IMG/VR virus record: IMGVR_UViG_3300046543_000451
Span: 1 to 64,000 of that record
Direction: 5' to 3' (one strand)
Source: a virus
Length of the DNA: 64,000 nucleotides
Part shown: piece after piece, positions 49,731-57,550 of the stretch
Position numbering within the stretch: position 1 is the stretch's first letter
Layout of the letters: each line of letters starts with the position of its first letter
The notes under the pieces: model-generated
What the model saw: the letters and a program-made list of their open reading frames with translations, nothing else
Database searches by the model: none
Told to the model about the DNA's origin: nothing
Program-made: the position numbers and the translations under genes

Positions 49731-50435
49731 TCAGCCCCTTCGGGGCCATGCTTGATTGCGGAGGCGCTCGATGTCGAGACGCCAGTCGCCTTGATGACCG
49801 CCCTTGTCGAACGGTGTCTGGAATGTCTCGCCACCGGCCTTGGGTCCGCCCCACTTCTGGGCGTAGTAGGCATCGTTGGCGCCGTGGGTCGCGCCGTTGG
49901 CAGCGCGCAGGACCGGATCGGACATGATGGTCGCCGATCCGACGTGCTTGCCGGTGAAGCCGGTCTCGACCGTGACGACTCCGGCAAGTTGCATCCGGCG
50001 GTGCCAGTCGAGGTCTTCGTCGTAGGCCGGGTGGATGTTCTCGTCCGCCCAGCCCGCGGCCTGAAGCGTCGGGCGGGTGATCGCGAACGACGCCATCCCA
50101 AACATGAAGTAGACCGCCCCGGCCCGGGGATCGACCGCCTCCTCCAGCCGGCCGAGGTCCCCGGGCCCGAACTCGATGTCGTGGTTGACGATCAGCCACC
50201 ACGGGGCCTGCGGGGTGACCTTGATCCCGAGGTTCCAGCTCGCCGCGACGCCGAGGTTGTGGCCGGGCCGGATGACTCGATCGAGGACCATGTCGTGGCC
50301 CATGTCCCAGTCGACCGTCACGTCGCCGTTGTCGATCACGACGATCGTGTCGATCGGGTGGTCGATGGACCGAAGCATCCGGTCGAGCAGTTCCGGCTGG
50401 GTCAGGATCGGGACGATCAGCGCCGGGATGCTCAC
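49731..50435 (-). CDS. GT2-family glycosyltransferase, 234 aa
   Basis: A GT-A fold start (ALIVPILTQPELLDRMLRSI, DTIVVIDNGD), GHNLGVAASWNLGI, and WWLIVNHDIEF with the HDIEF acting like a DxD metal site. YDEDLDWHRRMQLAG holds the catalytic ED. It transfers one sugar to an unknown acceptor. GTG start overlaps the upstream stop. Confidence 0.8.
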   Translation of the reverse strand: MSIPALIVPILTQPELLDRMLRSIDHPIDTIVVIDNGDVTVDWDMGHDMVLDRVIRPGHNLGVAASWNLGIKVTPQAPWWLIVNHDIEFGPGDLGRLEEAVDPRAGAVYFMFGMASFAITRPTLQAAGWADENIHPAYDEDLDWHRRMQLAGVVTVETGFTGKHVGSATIMSDPVLRAANGATHGANDAYYAQKWGGPKAGGETFQTPFDKGGHQGDWRLDIERLRNQAWPRRG

Positions 50436-51067
50436 GGCGGCCAGTTCCGCCAGTATTTATGCACGAGGACCGGCTCGAAGTGGAACTTCACGCCGTCGGC
50501 GTACATCCGGTTCCACATGTCCGCGTCGCCCGCGTAGCCGCGATCCCAGCAGTCGAGAGCGAAGCGGTAGCCGAGGCTCCGTCGCCAGAGGTTCGCGCCG
50601 TTCGCGAGTTGGCCGTCGCCCGGCGGCCACGCGCCGTAGTTCTGCTGGGTGTAGACGCCGTCCTTGATCGTGGTGCTGATGCCGTAGACGTGGTCGGCGC
50701 CTGACTTATCGGCGGCTTCGAGCAGGAAGCGATGGTGGTTCGACATGAACTCGTCGTCGTCGCCGAGGACCGCGATCCACTCACCCTGCGCCCGGTCGAG
50801 CCCGAAGTTGATGGCCTCCAGACCGTACAGGCCCCAAGCCGTGTCGTGATCCTCGGGGTACGGGTAGTGCGGCAGGTTCCAGAACCAGAGATTGTCGTGC
50901 TGCTTCATCAGCTCGCGGACGCCGGCCTCGGTCTCGCGATCCGTGCCGTCGCCGACGACGAGGACTTCCTGATCCTGCTCGGTCTGGCCGAAGACGCTCG
51001 GCAATGCCCGTTTGAGCAAGAGGTCCGCCCGGTTGTAGGTCGGGATGATGACGCTGATGAGGGTCAC
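50432..51067 (-). CDS. GT2-family glycosyltransferase, 211 aa
   Basis: The N-terminus LISVIIPTYNRADLLLKRAL and GEWIAVLGDDDEF with a DDD metal-binding motif identify a GT2 enzyme. The later DCWDRGYAGDADMWNRM is the acceptor-side region. GTG at 51067 overlaps the acyltransferase stop, so these two are coupled. Confidence 0.85.
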   Translation of the reverse strand: MTLISVIIPTYNRADLLLKRALPSVFGQTEQDQEVLVVGDGTDRETEAGVRELMKQHDNLWFWNLPHYPYPEDHDTAWGLYGLEAINFGLDRAQGEWIAVLGDDDEFMSNHHRFLLEAADKSGADHVYGISTTIKDGVYTQQNYGAWPPGDGQLANGANLWRRSLGYRFALDCWDRGYAGDADMWNRMYADGVKFHFEPVLVHKYWRNWPP

Positions 51068-51744
51068 GCTGCGCCTGCTGCTGCCGCCACGATCCGCTGG
51101 TGGAGGGCTTCGATCCGGGGGTGGGACTCGGGCGGATAGCCGTCCCGGTAGTAGGCCGTCCACGGGTACTGGATCGAGAGCCAGCGGAGATCGGTCACCG
51201 GCTTCAGGTTGCCGCCGACGAGCGCCATGCCCGGCGGGACGTTCTTGGTGATCGTCGTGTTGGCTCCCACGAACGAGCCGTAGCCGACGATCACGCCGGC
51301 GACGACCACGCAGCCGATCGCGAGCACCGCGCCCTCCCCGATGACCGCCTCTTGGTTGACGTTGCTCGGTGGCAGCTTGTTGTCGGTGATGTAGCAGTTG
51401 GCGTAGACCCGGGCGAAGTCCGAGATCATGCCCTTGGTCATCTCGACCCGGCCGTGGATGCGGACGTAGTCACCGACGATGCCGCCGCCTTCGAGCGAGC
51501 TGCCCGTCCCGATCCGTAGGTTCCGGCCGATCACGTTCCCCGCCCGGATGAGAACGTGATGGCCGGTTTCGAGGTCCGGACCGATCGTCGAACCGCCCTC
51601 GATGATCGAGTGGCTGCGGATGATCGACTTGCCGTTGACGACCAGCGGCCCATGCTCGGAGCCGATGATGCAGAACGGCTCGACCTCGACATCCGGTCCG
51701 AGGTGGACGTTGCGGTGGATGATGGCCGTCGGGTGAATGCTCAT
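51064..51744 (-). CDS. Hexapeptide-repeat (LpxA-like) acyltransferase, 226 aa
   Basis: Many imperfect hexapeptides ([LIV]-G-x4), such as IGPDLE, IGRNLR, IGTGSS, VGDYVR, IGEGAV, IGCVVV, VGYGSF, build a left-handed beta-helix. It resembles LpxA-type and sugar O/N-acyltransferases, with HPTAIIHRNVHLG at the start. It probably acetylates a sugar or sugar nucleotide. It sits between glycosyltransferases. Confidence 0.8.
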   Translation of the reverse strand: MSIHPTAIIHRNVHLGPDVEVEPFCIIGSEHGPLVVNGKSIIRSHSIIEGGSTIGPDLETGHHVLIRAGNVIGRNLRIGTGSSLEGGGIVGDYVRIHGRVEMTKGMISDFARVYANCYITDNKLPPSNVNQEAVIGEGAVLAIGCVVVAGVIVGYGSFVGANTTITKNVPPGMALVGGNLKPVTDLRWLSIQYPWTAYYRDGYPPESHPRIEALHQRIVAAAAGAA

Positions 51745-52013
51745 CGCATCATCAACTGCTGCCCGAAGTCGCGCGGGTGGTCGTCTGTGCCGTGGAGGAA
51801 TGCGAGACGCTCGGGAGACTCATCCACGACGACTCGCTTGTAGAGCAGCCAGACGTAGGTCGCGTAGTCCTTGGGCATCCCGTGACGGTCGAGGTTCAGT
51901 CGCGGCTCTCCGGTCGGGGCCGATCCGAAGCCCGACACGCCAGAGTAGACCGCGTAGAGCCGCGCCAACTGGTCGGAGACCCCAACAGGAAGGGGCGGCG
52001 GGATGTAGCCCAT
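51741..52013 (-). CDS. Hypothetical protein, 90 aa
   Basis: ATG at 52013 gives a product with Pro-rich start (MGYIPPPLPVGVSDQLARLY) and helical end. It is coupled by ATGA to the acyltransferase gene. A longer frame to 52178 would overprint the next gene and has no ribosome site. Function unknown. Confidence 0.55.
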   Translation of the reverse strand: MGYIPPPLPVGVSDQLARLYAVYSGVSGFGSAPTGEPRLNLDRHGMPKDYATYVWLLYKRVVVDESPERLAFLHGTDDHPRDFGQQLMMR

Positions 52014-52020
52014 CAGTGGA

Positions 52021-52236
52021 TCACGGCTTATGCCAGCCCGTTCGCTGCCACCAAGTCTCGGGGATGTCGTCGTAGAAGGAGTTGATGAGCCGCGCTGGAT
52101 GAAGTTGGCATCCGTAGAAGGGCGACTCGCGCCCTGTTCGGTTTTCGTACCAACGGGCGATTCGGTTGATTGGACCACCGAGCACGCCGCACAGCTTGAT
52201 GCCAGCGTTCCACAAGAGGAACCGGAACGCCCTCAT
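52021..52236 (-). CDS. Small hypothetical protein, 71 aa
   Basis: A basic protein with an amphipathic start (MRAFRFLLWNAGIKLCGVLG) that may lie on a membrane. ATG overlaps the SGNH stop. No family recognised. Confidence 0.5.
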   Translation of the reverse strand: MRAFRFLLWNAGIKLCGVLGGPINRIARWYENRTGRESPFYGCQLHPARLINSFYDDIPETWWQRTGWHKP

Positions 52237-52784
52237 CCGCGAGCCGCGGCGTCGAGCGCCTTCTGGACGGTCTCGGCGTAGACCTCGTGGCCGCGCTCCG
52301 AGAGGTGCAGGCCGTCCGCCAGCAGGAACCCGTCGCCCGCGCCGAACGCCGCTCGGACGTCGATGAGGCGGACGCTCTCGTCATCGGCCACGCGGCGGAC
52401 GATCTGGTCATAGTGGGCCACGTCCTCGGCGAACCCGGCGTTGCGGAACGTCGGTGTCAGCGAGCACAGCATCGGCTCGGCCTTGAACGTCCGAGACCGG
52501 TCGACCATCTCGATCAGGTTGACCTTGAAGGCCGCCGGGCTGACCCGGTGGAGGCCCCGGTCGGTCTTCCAGCGGTTGGCATCGTTGTGGCCGAACTGGA
52601 TGATGACGATCGAGGGTTCCTGCTCCTGAACGTCCTTCGGGAAGCGCTCCAGCCCAAGCCGGGTCGTGTCGCCGGGAACGCCACGAGACAGAACGCGCTT
52701 GGACTGGAGCAGGAACGGCCACGCCTTGGCGCTGTCAGCGAGGAGCTGGCCGTAGGTGATCGAGTCGCCGATGCAGACGATCAT
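52233..52784 (-). CDS. SGNH/GDSL hydrolase, 183 aa
   Basis: All four blocks are visible: GDSITYG (Ser8), a Gly in SRGVPGD, GHND (65-68, Asn67) and DGLHLS (Asp157, His160). This gives a complete catalytic set for an esterase or deacetylase. No signal peptide is seen, so it may act inside the cell or on the virion, for example on acetylated sugars made by the neighbouring acyltransferase. Confidence 0.85.
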   Translation of the reverse strand: MIVCIGDSITYGQLLADSAKAWPFLLQSKRVLSRGVPGDTTRLGLERFPKDVQEQEPSIVIIQFGHNDANRWKTDRGLHRVSPAAFKVNLIEMVDRSRTFKAEPMLCSLTPTFRNAGFAEDVAHYDQIVRRVADDESVRLIDVRAAFGAGDGFLLADGLHLSERGHEVYAETVQKALDAAARG

Positions 52785-53560
52785 GCCATCACGAAGTCGT
52801 AGCTGTAAGTCGGCCGGGGAAGGTCGGGCCGGTCATCCTCCTGACCGGTCTTCTCGACGATCTCGATCCGGTCGTTGAGGAACGCCCGGCTGGCCTTGAT
52901 CTGGGCCTCGGTTCGGAACAGCGTCCGATGCTCGATCTCGTAGTCCCTATTCATGTCCTGACCCTCGATGAGCCGCATCGAGCCGTCGCCGCCCCAGAGC
53001 CAGACGGAGTGGCCGTCCTTGACCGCCGCGTACCACCAATGGCGCTTCTCGACGCGCATCCCGGGGAGTGCCCGCCAGAGGTGAGGAATGAACACGCGCT
53101 CAACCGCCTGTTCGACGTGCCACTGGCCGACGGCGCTGCGATCGAGTGGCCGGCGCGGATTGAGCGGAGTCACGTAGGGGACATTGATGACGTCGCCGCG
53201 GTGCTGGCTCAGGAAGTTGCGGATGATCTCGCGGTCGGCCGTGATGACGTGGTCCGCGTCCACAGTGGCGATCCAGTCGCTGTCCGCCGATGCGATGGCG
53301 AGCAGGGCGGAGCGCTTGGCGACTTGCCCGGCCCACAGGAAGTCCGGCTGGACGATGCGGCACTCGATGTTGACCGCCGCGGCTGCCTCACGAATGGCGG
53401 CAATCTGCTCCTTCGGGCTATGCGGCGTGGCGCCGGGATAGCGGACGTAGGCGCCGTCGAGGAAGACCACTCGGTCGGCGATCTGGCCGAGGCCGCGAAC
53501 ACAGGCGTCGAGGTCCTCGGGACGCTCGTTCCACGCGCACAGGGCCCCCGTGACGATCAC
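52781..53560 (-). CDS. Glycosyltransferase GT2-like, 259 aa
   Basis: IVTGALCAWNERPEDLDACV opens a GT-A-like domain, and DWIATVDADHVITADREII contains the DAD metal motif. VYHPHLWRAL-like and RHWWYAAVKDG segments follow. GTG at 53560 overlaps the small gene stop. The donor and acceptor cannot be read from sequence. Confidence 0.75.
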   Translation of the reverse strand: MIVTGALCAWNERPEDLDACVRGLGQIADRVVFLDGAYVRYPGATPHSPKEQIAAIREAAAAVNIECRIVQPDFLWAGQVAKRSALLAIASADSDWIATVDADHVITADREIIRNFLSQHRGDVINVPYVTPLNPRRPLDRSAVGQWHVEQAVERVFIPHLWRALPGMRVEKRHWWYAAVKDGHSVWLWGGDGSMRLIEGQDMNRDYEIEHRTLFRTEAQIKASRAFLNDRIEIVEKTGQEDDRPDLPRPTYSYDFVMA

Positions 53561-53775
53561 TGCTTGAAGATCATGTCGCCGATCGGCTCCGGCAGGACCT
53601 CGATCGTCGTCTCGGGAACGTACTGCGACGCGGGCACAGAGCCGTCCGCGTTGGCCTTCGGCTGAACGATCAGCGTTCGCTGCGGCTGGGACTCCCACTC
53701 CACGATCCCGACGATCCTCCCGACGAGGCCGGTGCGGATATCGCGGACCGTCATGCCGAACAACTGGTCCTTCAT
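53557..53775 (-). CDS. Small hypothetical protein, 72 aa
   Basis: A beta-rich protein (MKDQLFGMTVRDIRTGLVG) with Pro/Glu-rich end. ATG at 53775 overlaps the amidotransferase stop; the stop overlaps the glycosyltransferase GTG. KOW/Tudor-like barrel is possible but not shown. Confidence 0.55.
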   Translation of the reverse strand: MKDQLFGMTVRDIRTGLVGRIVGIVEWESQPQRTLIVQPKANADGSVPASQYVPETTIEVLPEPIGDMIFKQ

Positions 53776-54647
53776 GCGTCGAGGAGGTCGTACCACGGGG
53801 CTCGGCTGAACGGCTTGGCTGGATCAGGCACGTAGCCGATCCGGGCCTCGATGAACGACCGGACTGGCTCGACCTGAGCCCACTTCCAGAGCGGGATCGG
53901 GAAACCGCGCTTGTCCTTCCGGTCGATGATCGCGTCGGGCACGATGCCCCGGACCAGTTCGCGCAGGTGGCGCTTGCCGACGCGCTCGTGGATCGGCAGG
54001 CTCAGGCCGTACTCGACGATGCGCTGGTCGGTGAACGGGGCCCGGGCCTTGATGTCGAAGGCCCCCAGCATCCGGTCATCAACCGCGAGGAGGTCGGGAA
54101 GCATCGCGAAGTCATAGTTGAGGGCTTCGCGCAGGGTGGTCGGATACCCGTCCGGCAGGGTGTAGTCCTCGTAGCCGACCGGCGGCTCCTCGCCGGCGAC
54201 GATCATCTGGCGGGCGTAGCCGCCGAACAGCTCGTCGCTGCCCTCGCCGGAGATCGCCATCGTGATCCCCTGCGAGGCAAGGTACTTGGCGACCATCCAC
54301 TGGCCGAAGGCGCCCATGCCCGGCCGCAGCCCCTTCAGGTGCGGCTTCATGGCGTCGAAGTTCTCGACGAAGTCCTCGGGCACGATCCCGATCTCGTAGT
54401 GGTCGTGGTGCCGGGCGAGGTCGGCGTACTCGCGCTCGTCGAAGCCCGGCTCGTCGTAGTAGGCCGTGAACGTCGGCAGGCCCGGACGGATGTGGTCGGC
54501 GACGCAGGCGACGGTCGAGGAGTCCAGCCCGCCGGAGAGGACGATCCCGACCTTGTCGTCATCAGCGTGCGCTTCGTCGAGGATCACGTCGATCGCCGAG
54601 CCGATCAAGTCAACAAGGTCGGTTGTGCCCAGAGTCGCCAGTGCCAT
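53772..54647 (-). CDS. Asparagine-synthetase-like ATP-pyrophosphatase domain, 291 aa
   Basis: The PP-loop SGGLDSS (38-44) and GEGSDELFGG (134-143) are those of the AsnB synthetase domain. FDIKARAPFTDQRIVEYG and DRKDKRGFPIPL match its C-terminal part. The N-terminal class-II glutaminase domain is absent, so ammonia must come free or from a partner. Similar enzymes in O-antigen clusters amidate uronic-acid sugars. ATG at 54647 overlaps the epimerase stop. Confidence 0.85.
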   Translation of the reverse strand: MALATLGTTDLVDLIGSAIDVILDEAHADDDKVGIVLSGGLDSSTVACVADHIRPGLPTFTAYYDEPGFDEREYADLARHHDHYEIGIVPEDFVENFDAMKPHLKGLRPGMGAFGQWMVAKYLASQGITMAISGEGSDELFGGYARQMIVAGEEPPVGYEDYTLPDGYPTTLREALNYDFAMLPDLLAVDDRMLGAFDIKARAPFTDQRIVEYGLSLPIHERVGKRHLRELVRGIVPDAIIDRKDKRGFPIPLWKWAQVEPVRSFIEARIGYVPDPAKPFSRAPWYDLLDA

Positions 54648-55546
54648 CACTTCACTCCCGCAAGATGGGTGTACGTAGTCTCGACGCCGTTGGCCTTGTA
54701 CCATTCGACGGCCTGACGGATGCCCGAGACGAGCGGGGTCCGGGCTGACCAACCGAACTCCGCCAGCGTCTCGGACGGATCGAGCAGAATGGTCTCGGCG
54801 TCGTCGGGTCCACGCGAGAGGCGGGTCGGGAGCGAAGGCTGGACGCCCACGGCCCCCACCATCTCGTTGTAGATGTCCTCGATGGCGACATCGCCGCCAG
54901 AGGCAACGTGGTAGACGCCACGCCCCTGCGTCGCGGCCTTGACGGCGACATCGACGAGGTCGTCGATGTAGACGAAGTCCCGGCGGGAGTCGACGACCGT
55001 GCAGGGCTCGCCCTCCGACAACCGCTTGAAGAAAGTCGGGACCGGGCCGGACAGGTTCCGGGGACCGTAGATGTTGGCGAGCCGGAGGCTGACGTAGTCC
55101 ACGCCGGAGTCCCGGATGTAACTCTCGCCGGCCGTCTTGCTGACGGCGTAAGACCCGGTCGGCCGGAGAGGGGCTTCCAAGCCGACCGGGCTGTCAGGGT
55201 TCAGGCCGTAGCAGAGGCTGGTCTGGAAGTAGACGATCTTGGCGCCAGTCCGTTGTGCTTCCCGCACAACATTGATCGTCCCGAGGACGTTGGTCGAGGC
55301 GTCCCGCTCCCACTCGGCGCGGTCCTTGTACGAGGCCGCGCAGTGGTAGATGACATCGAACTCCTTGGACCCGATCGCGTTCGCCAGACCGGTCCGGATG
55401 TCTCCCTCGTAATAGTCGATCGAGGTGTTCCCGATCCGACCGGTCGAGAGGTTGTCAATCCCATCGACCTCGTGGCCCTGCTCTTGCAAGGAGTCCGCAA
55501 TCGTGCTTCCGATGAAGCCAGCGATCCCGGTGATGAACACACGCAA
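54647..55546 (-). CDS. NAD-dependent sugar epimerase/dehydratase (extended SDR), 299 aa
   Basis: The NAD motif GIAGFIG (7-13), an Asp after strand 2 (D31), TSLCYG with Ser110 and YAVSK (Tyr133, Lys137) show an active extended SDR. It resembles nucleotide-sugar 4-epimerases. It likely makes the sugar donor used by the neighbouring transferases. TTG at 55546 has GGGAGA 8 bases upstream; GTG two codons later is an alternative. Confidence 0.85.
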   Translation of the reverse strand: MRVFITGIAGFIGSTIADSLQEQGHEVDGIDNLSTGRIGNTSIDYYEGDIRTGLANAIGSKEFDVIYHCAASYKDRAEWERDASTNVLGTINVVREAQRTGAKIVYFQTSLCYGLNPDSPVGLEAPLRPTGSYAVSKTAGESYIRDSGVDYVSLRLANIYGPRNLSGPVPTFFKRLSEGEPCTVVDSRRDFVYIDDLVDVAVKAATQGRGVYHVASGGDVAIEDIYNEMVGAVGVQPSLPTRLSRGPDDAETILLDPSETLAEFGWSARTPLVSGIRQAVEWYKANGVETTYTHLAGVK

Positions 55547-55559
55547 GGTGCGTCTCCCT

Positions 55560-56015
55560 CTACGCCTCGGCCCAGCCGAATGTCAGTGCCTGCGGGCTGA
55601 TCGCCCCCGATGGCGCCCCCAGCGCCACGACCTCTTGGAGCACGAGGTATCGCGTGTGCTCCCCGACCCCATCCATGACCCCCGTGTCAAAGATGAACTT
55701 ACGCCCTGCCGTCAAGTCCATGGTAGCGACTGTCGAGACCGTGTTCTTGGGCGTTGCGCCGGTATCGGTCACGCCGAACTTGATGGTGACGCCGGTCGGC
55801 AGGCTGCCGGTGCAGATGACGTAGAAGTTCGTCGCCCCGTGGGTCGGAGCCGAGTCGCACCGGAGCGCCACCCAGCGCTCGTAGCTGACACTGCCCGGCA
55901 GGACGTTGCCGCCCGAGACCGCGTCGGCATCGGTCAGGGAGGCGGACGACTGGCCCGTGTGCTCGGTCCCGGCGTTCGTCCCGGTGAAGACGCTCATCGA
56001 GATGGTCGCGGTCAC
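55560..56015 (-). CDS. Beta-rich structural/decoration protein, 151 aa
   Basis: A Thr/Gly/Ala-rich protein with alternating strands (TGVTIKFGVTDTGATPKNTV) and no catalytic motif, coupled to the portal by ATGA overlap. Its tail resembles other structural proteins of the module. Likely a head or appendage protein. Confidence 0.6.
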   Translation of the reverse strand: MTATISMSVFTGTNAGTEHTGQSSASLTDADAVSGGNVLPGSVSYERWVALRCDSAPTHGATNFYVICTGSLPTGVTIKFGVTDTGATPKNTVSTVATMDLTAGRKFIFDTGVMDGVGEHTRYLVLQEVVALGAPSGAISPQALTFGWAEA

Positions 56016-57550
56016 TTCGGAGGTGCCTTCTTGGCCGGAGCCGGGGCTACGGGCTTCGGCTGGGCGGCGGCAACTTCCTTGGCGTTCTGGGCCGCCGCGT
56101 CGGCGTTGTCCGCGTCGATCTGGCCCTGATTCTCCGCCACGTCCTTCTGGGCGTCGGCCGCGATCTGGGCGAGCTGCTCCTCACCGAGATACTTGTTGGT
56201 GGTGATGTCGAGCATGCCCTTGGGGGTGTTCGTCAGGAGGTGGTTGAAGACGTTGTCCTCGTCCTGCGGATCGCCGATCGGCGCCCGGCCGTCCGTCCGG
56301 CGGGCCTCGTTGACCGACTTGGTCGGGACGCCCGGCATGGCGACCTTGTTGATGTTGGCCTTCGCCAGCGTCTCGTCGAGGGTCAGGTCGGCGAACTTGA
56401 AGGCGAGGTTGGCGTCCTTGCCACCGAACGACTTGTCCCAGACGATCTCCCGGGTCATGTAGTTCTGGAACAGGCTCATCAGGGGCCGCAGGCCACGGTC
56501 CTCGGTGTTGCTGGTCTGGGTCTCGGCCGTGCTCCGGTTGACGTCGAACGTGATCGCGAGGTCCATCGGGCTCAGTCCGAGCACGGTGGCGATGCAGCGG
56601 ATCAGGTAGTCCTGCCACTCGCGGAACTGCATGTCCCGGTTGCTGCCGCGGAAGGGCATCCACGACGGACCCTTGTAGCCACCGATGATCGCCATCGCGC
56701 CCTGCCCGAAGATTTCGGACTGGAACTTGGACTGGGCCTTCTGGACGTCCTCGGGGCTGGCTGACTCGCCGATGTTGAGCACGCCGTCCGGGGCCGCGCC
56801 CATGACCTGCCGGCGGTTGTACTCGTTGCCCTGAAGCTCGCTCTCGATGATCGAGCGGAGAATCTGCATCGGGGAGAGTCCGACAGCACTGTTGGCGCGC
56901 TGGTTGGCGATCATGTAGACCATGTCGTCGTTCCGAAAGGTCGCACGCACCGTGCCGTCGGGAATGAAGTAGTAGCGAGGCTTCTCGGGATCGGAACCAT
57001 CCCAGCGCTCGTCTACCGCGATCCAGTCCCCGCGACTGGGCCAGAGTTCAGCGATCGTCCCATCCGGGTAGCGGACCTTCTCGATCGGGGCGCCGTCGAG
57101 GGTCAACAGCTCGTCGATCACGGTGGCCGCGAACGACTGGAACGAGTCGAGCTTGGCGGAAGGCTGGTTGAACAGTTCGAGCAGGCGCTTCCGGTTCGTG
57201 GCCGAGAAGCGCTTGGTGTTGTCGAAGGGGACGATGTCCCAGTCCGCGCTCGACACTTGGTTCTTGCGGATGTTGATGCCGGCGAAGACCCACGGGGTCT
57301 GGGCATAGGCCCGGTAGGTGTCCGAGCCACTCGGCATCCGCAGCGCCGTGTTCTGGGTGACCATCGTGAACGCGCCGACCGTCGTGTCGCCGAGGACGTT
57401 GCCGGTGATGTACGGCAGGCCGGCGGGGCTCGTTCGGGGGCGGAGGGCCTTCAAGACCTGCTGCATGAACGTCGGCTTGATCTCGGGCACGACGACAGGC
57501 ACGAGGGCCCGCGGCGACGGGCGCTGGTCGGGATGAAGGTCCTGCATCAT
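56012..57550 (-). CDS. Portal protein, HK97/phi29-like fold, 512 aa
   Basis: GLSPMQILRSIIESELQGNEYNRR-like stem helix, RGSNRDMQFREWQDYLIRCI and VLGLSPMDLAIT are typical HK97-type portal segments. The C-terminus is Ala/Gln/Lys-rich and disordered. It directly follows the large terminase with an ATGA overlap. It forms the dodecameric DNA channel. Confidence 0.9.
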   Translation of the reverse strand: MMQDLHPDQRPSPRALVPVVVPEIKPTFMQQVLKALRPRTSPAGLPYITGNVLGDTTVGAFTMVTQNTALRMPSGSDTYRAYAQTPWVFAGINIRKNQVSSADWDIVPFDNTKRFSATNRKRLLELFNQPSAKLDSFQSFAATVIDELLTLDGAPIEKVRYPDGTIAELWPSRGDWIAVDERWDGSDPEKPRYYFIPDGTVRATFRNDDMVYMIANQRANSAVGLSPMQILRSIIESELQGNEYNRRQVMGAAPDGVLNIGESASPEDVQKAQSKFQSEIFGQGAMAIIGGYKGPSWMPFRGSNRDMQFREWQDYLIRCIATVLGLSPMDLAITFDVNRSTAETQTSNTEDRGLRPLMSLFQNYMTREIVWDKSFGGKDANLAFKFADLTLDETLAKANINKVAMPGVPTKSVNEARRTDGRAPIGDPQDEDNVFNHLLTNTPKGMLDITTNKYLGEEQLAQIAADAQKDVAENQGQIDADNADAAAQNAKEVAAAQPKPVAPAPAKKAPPK

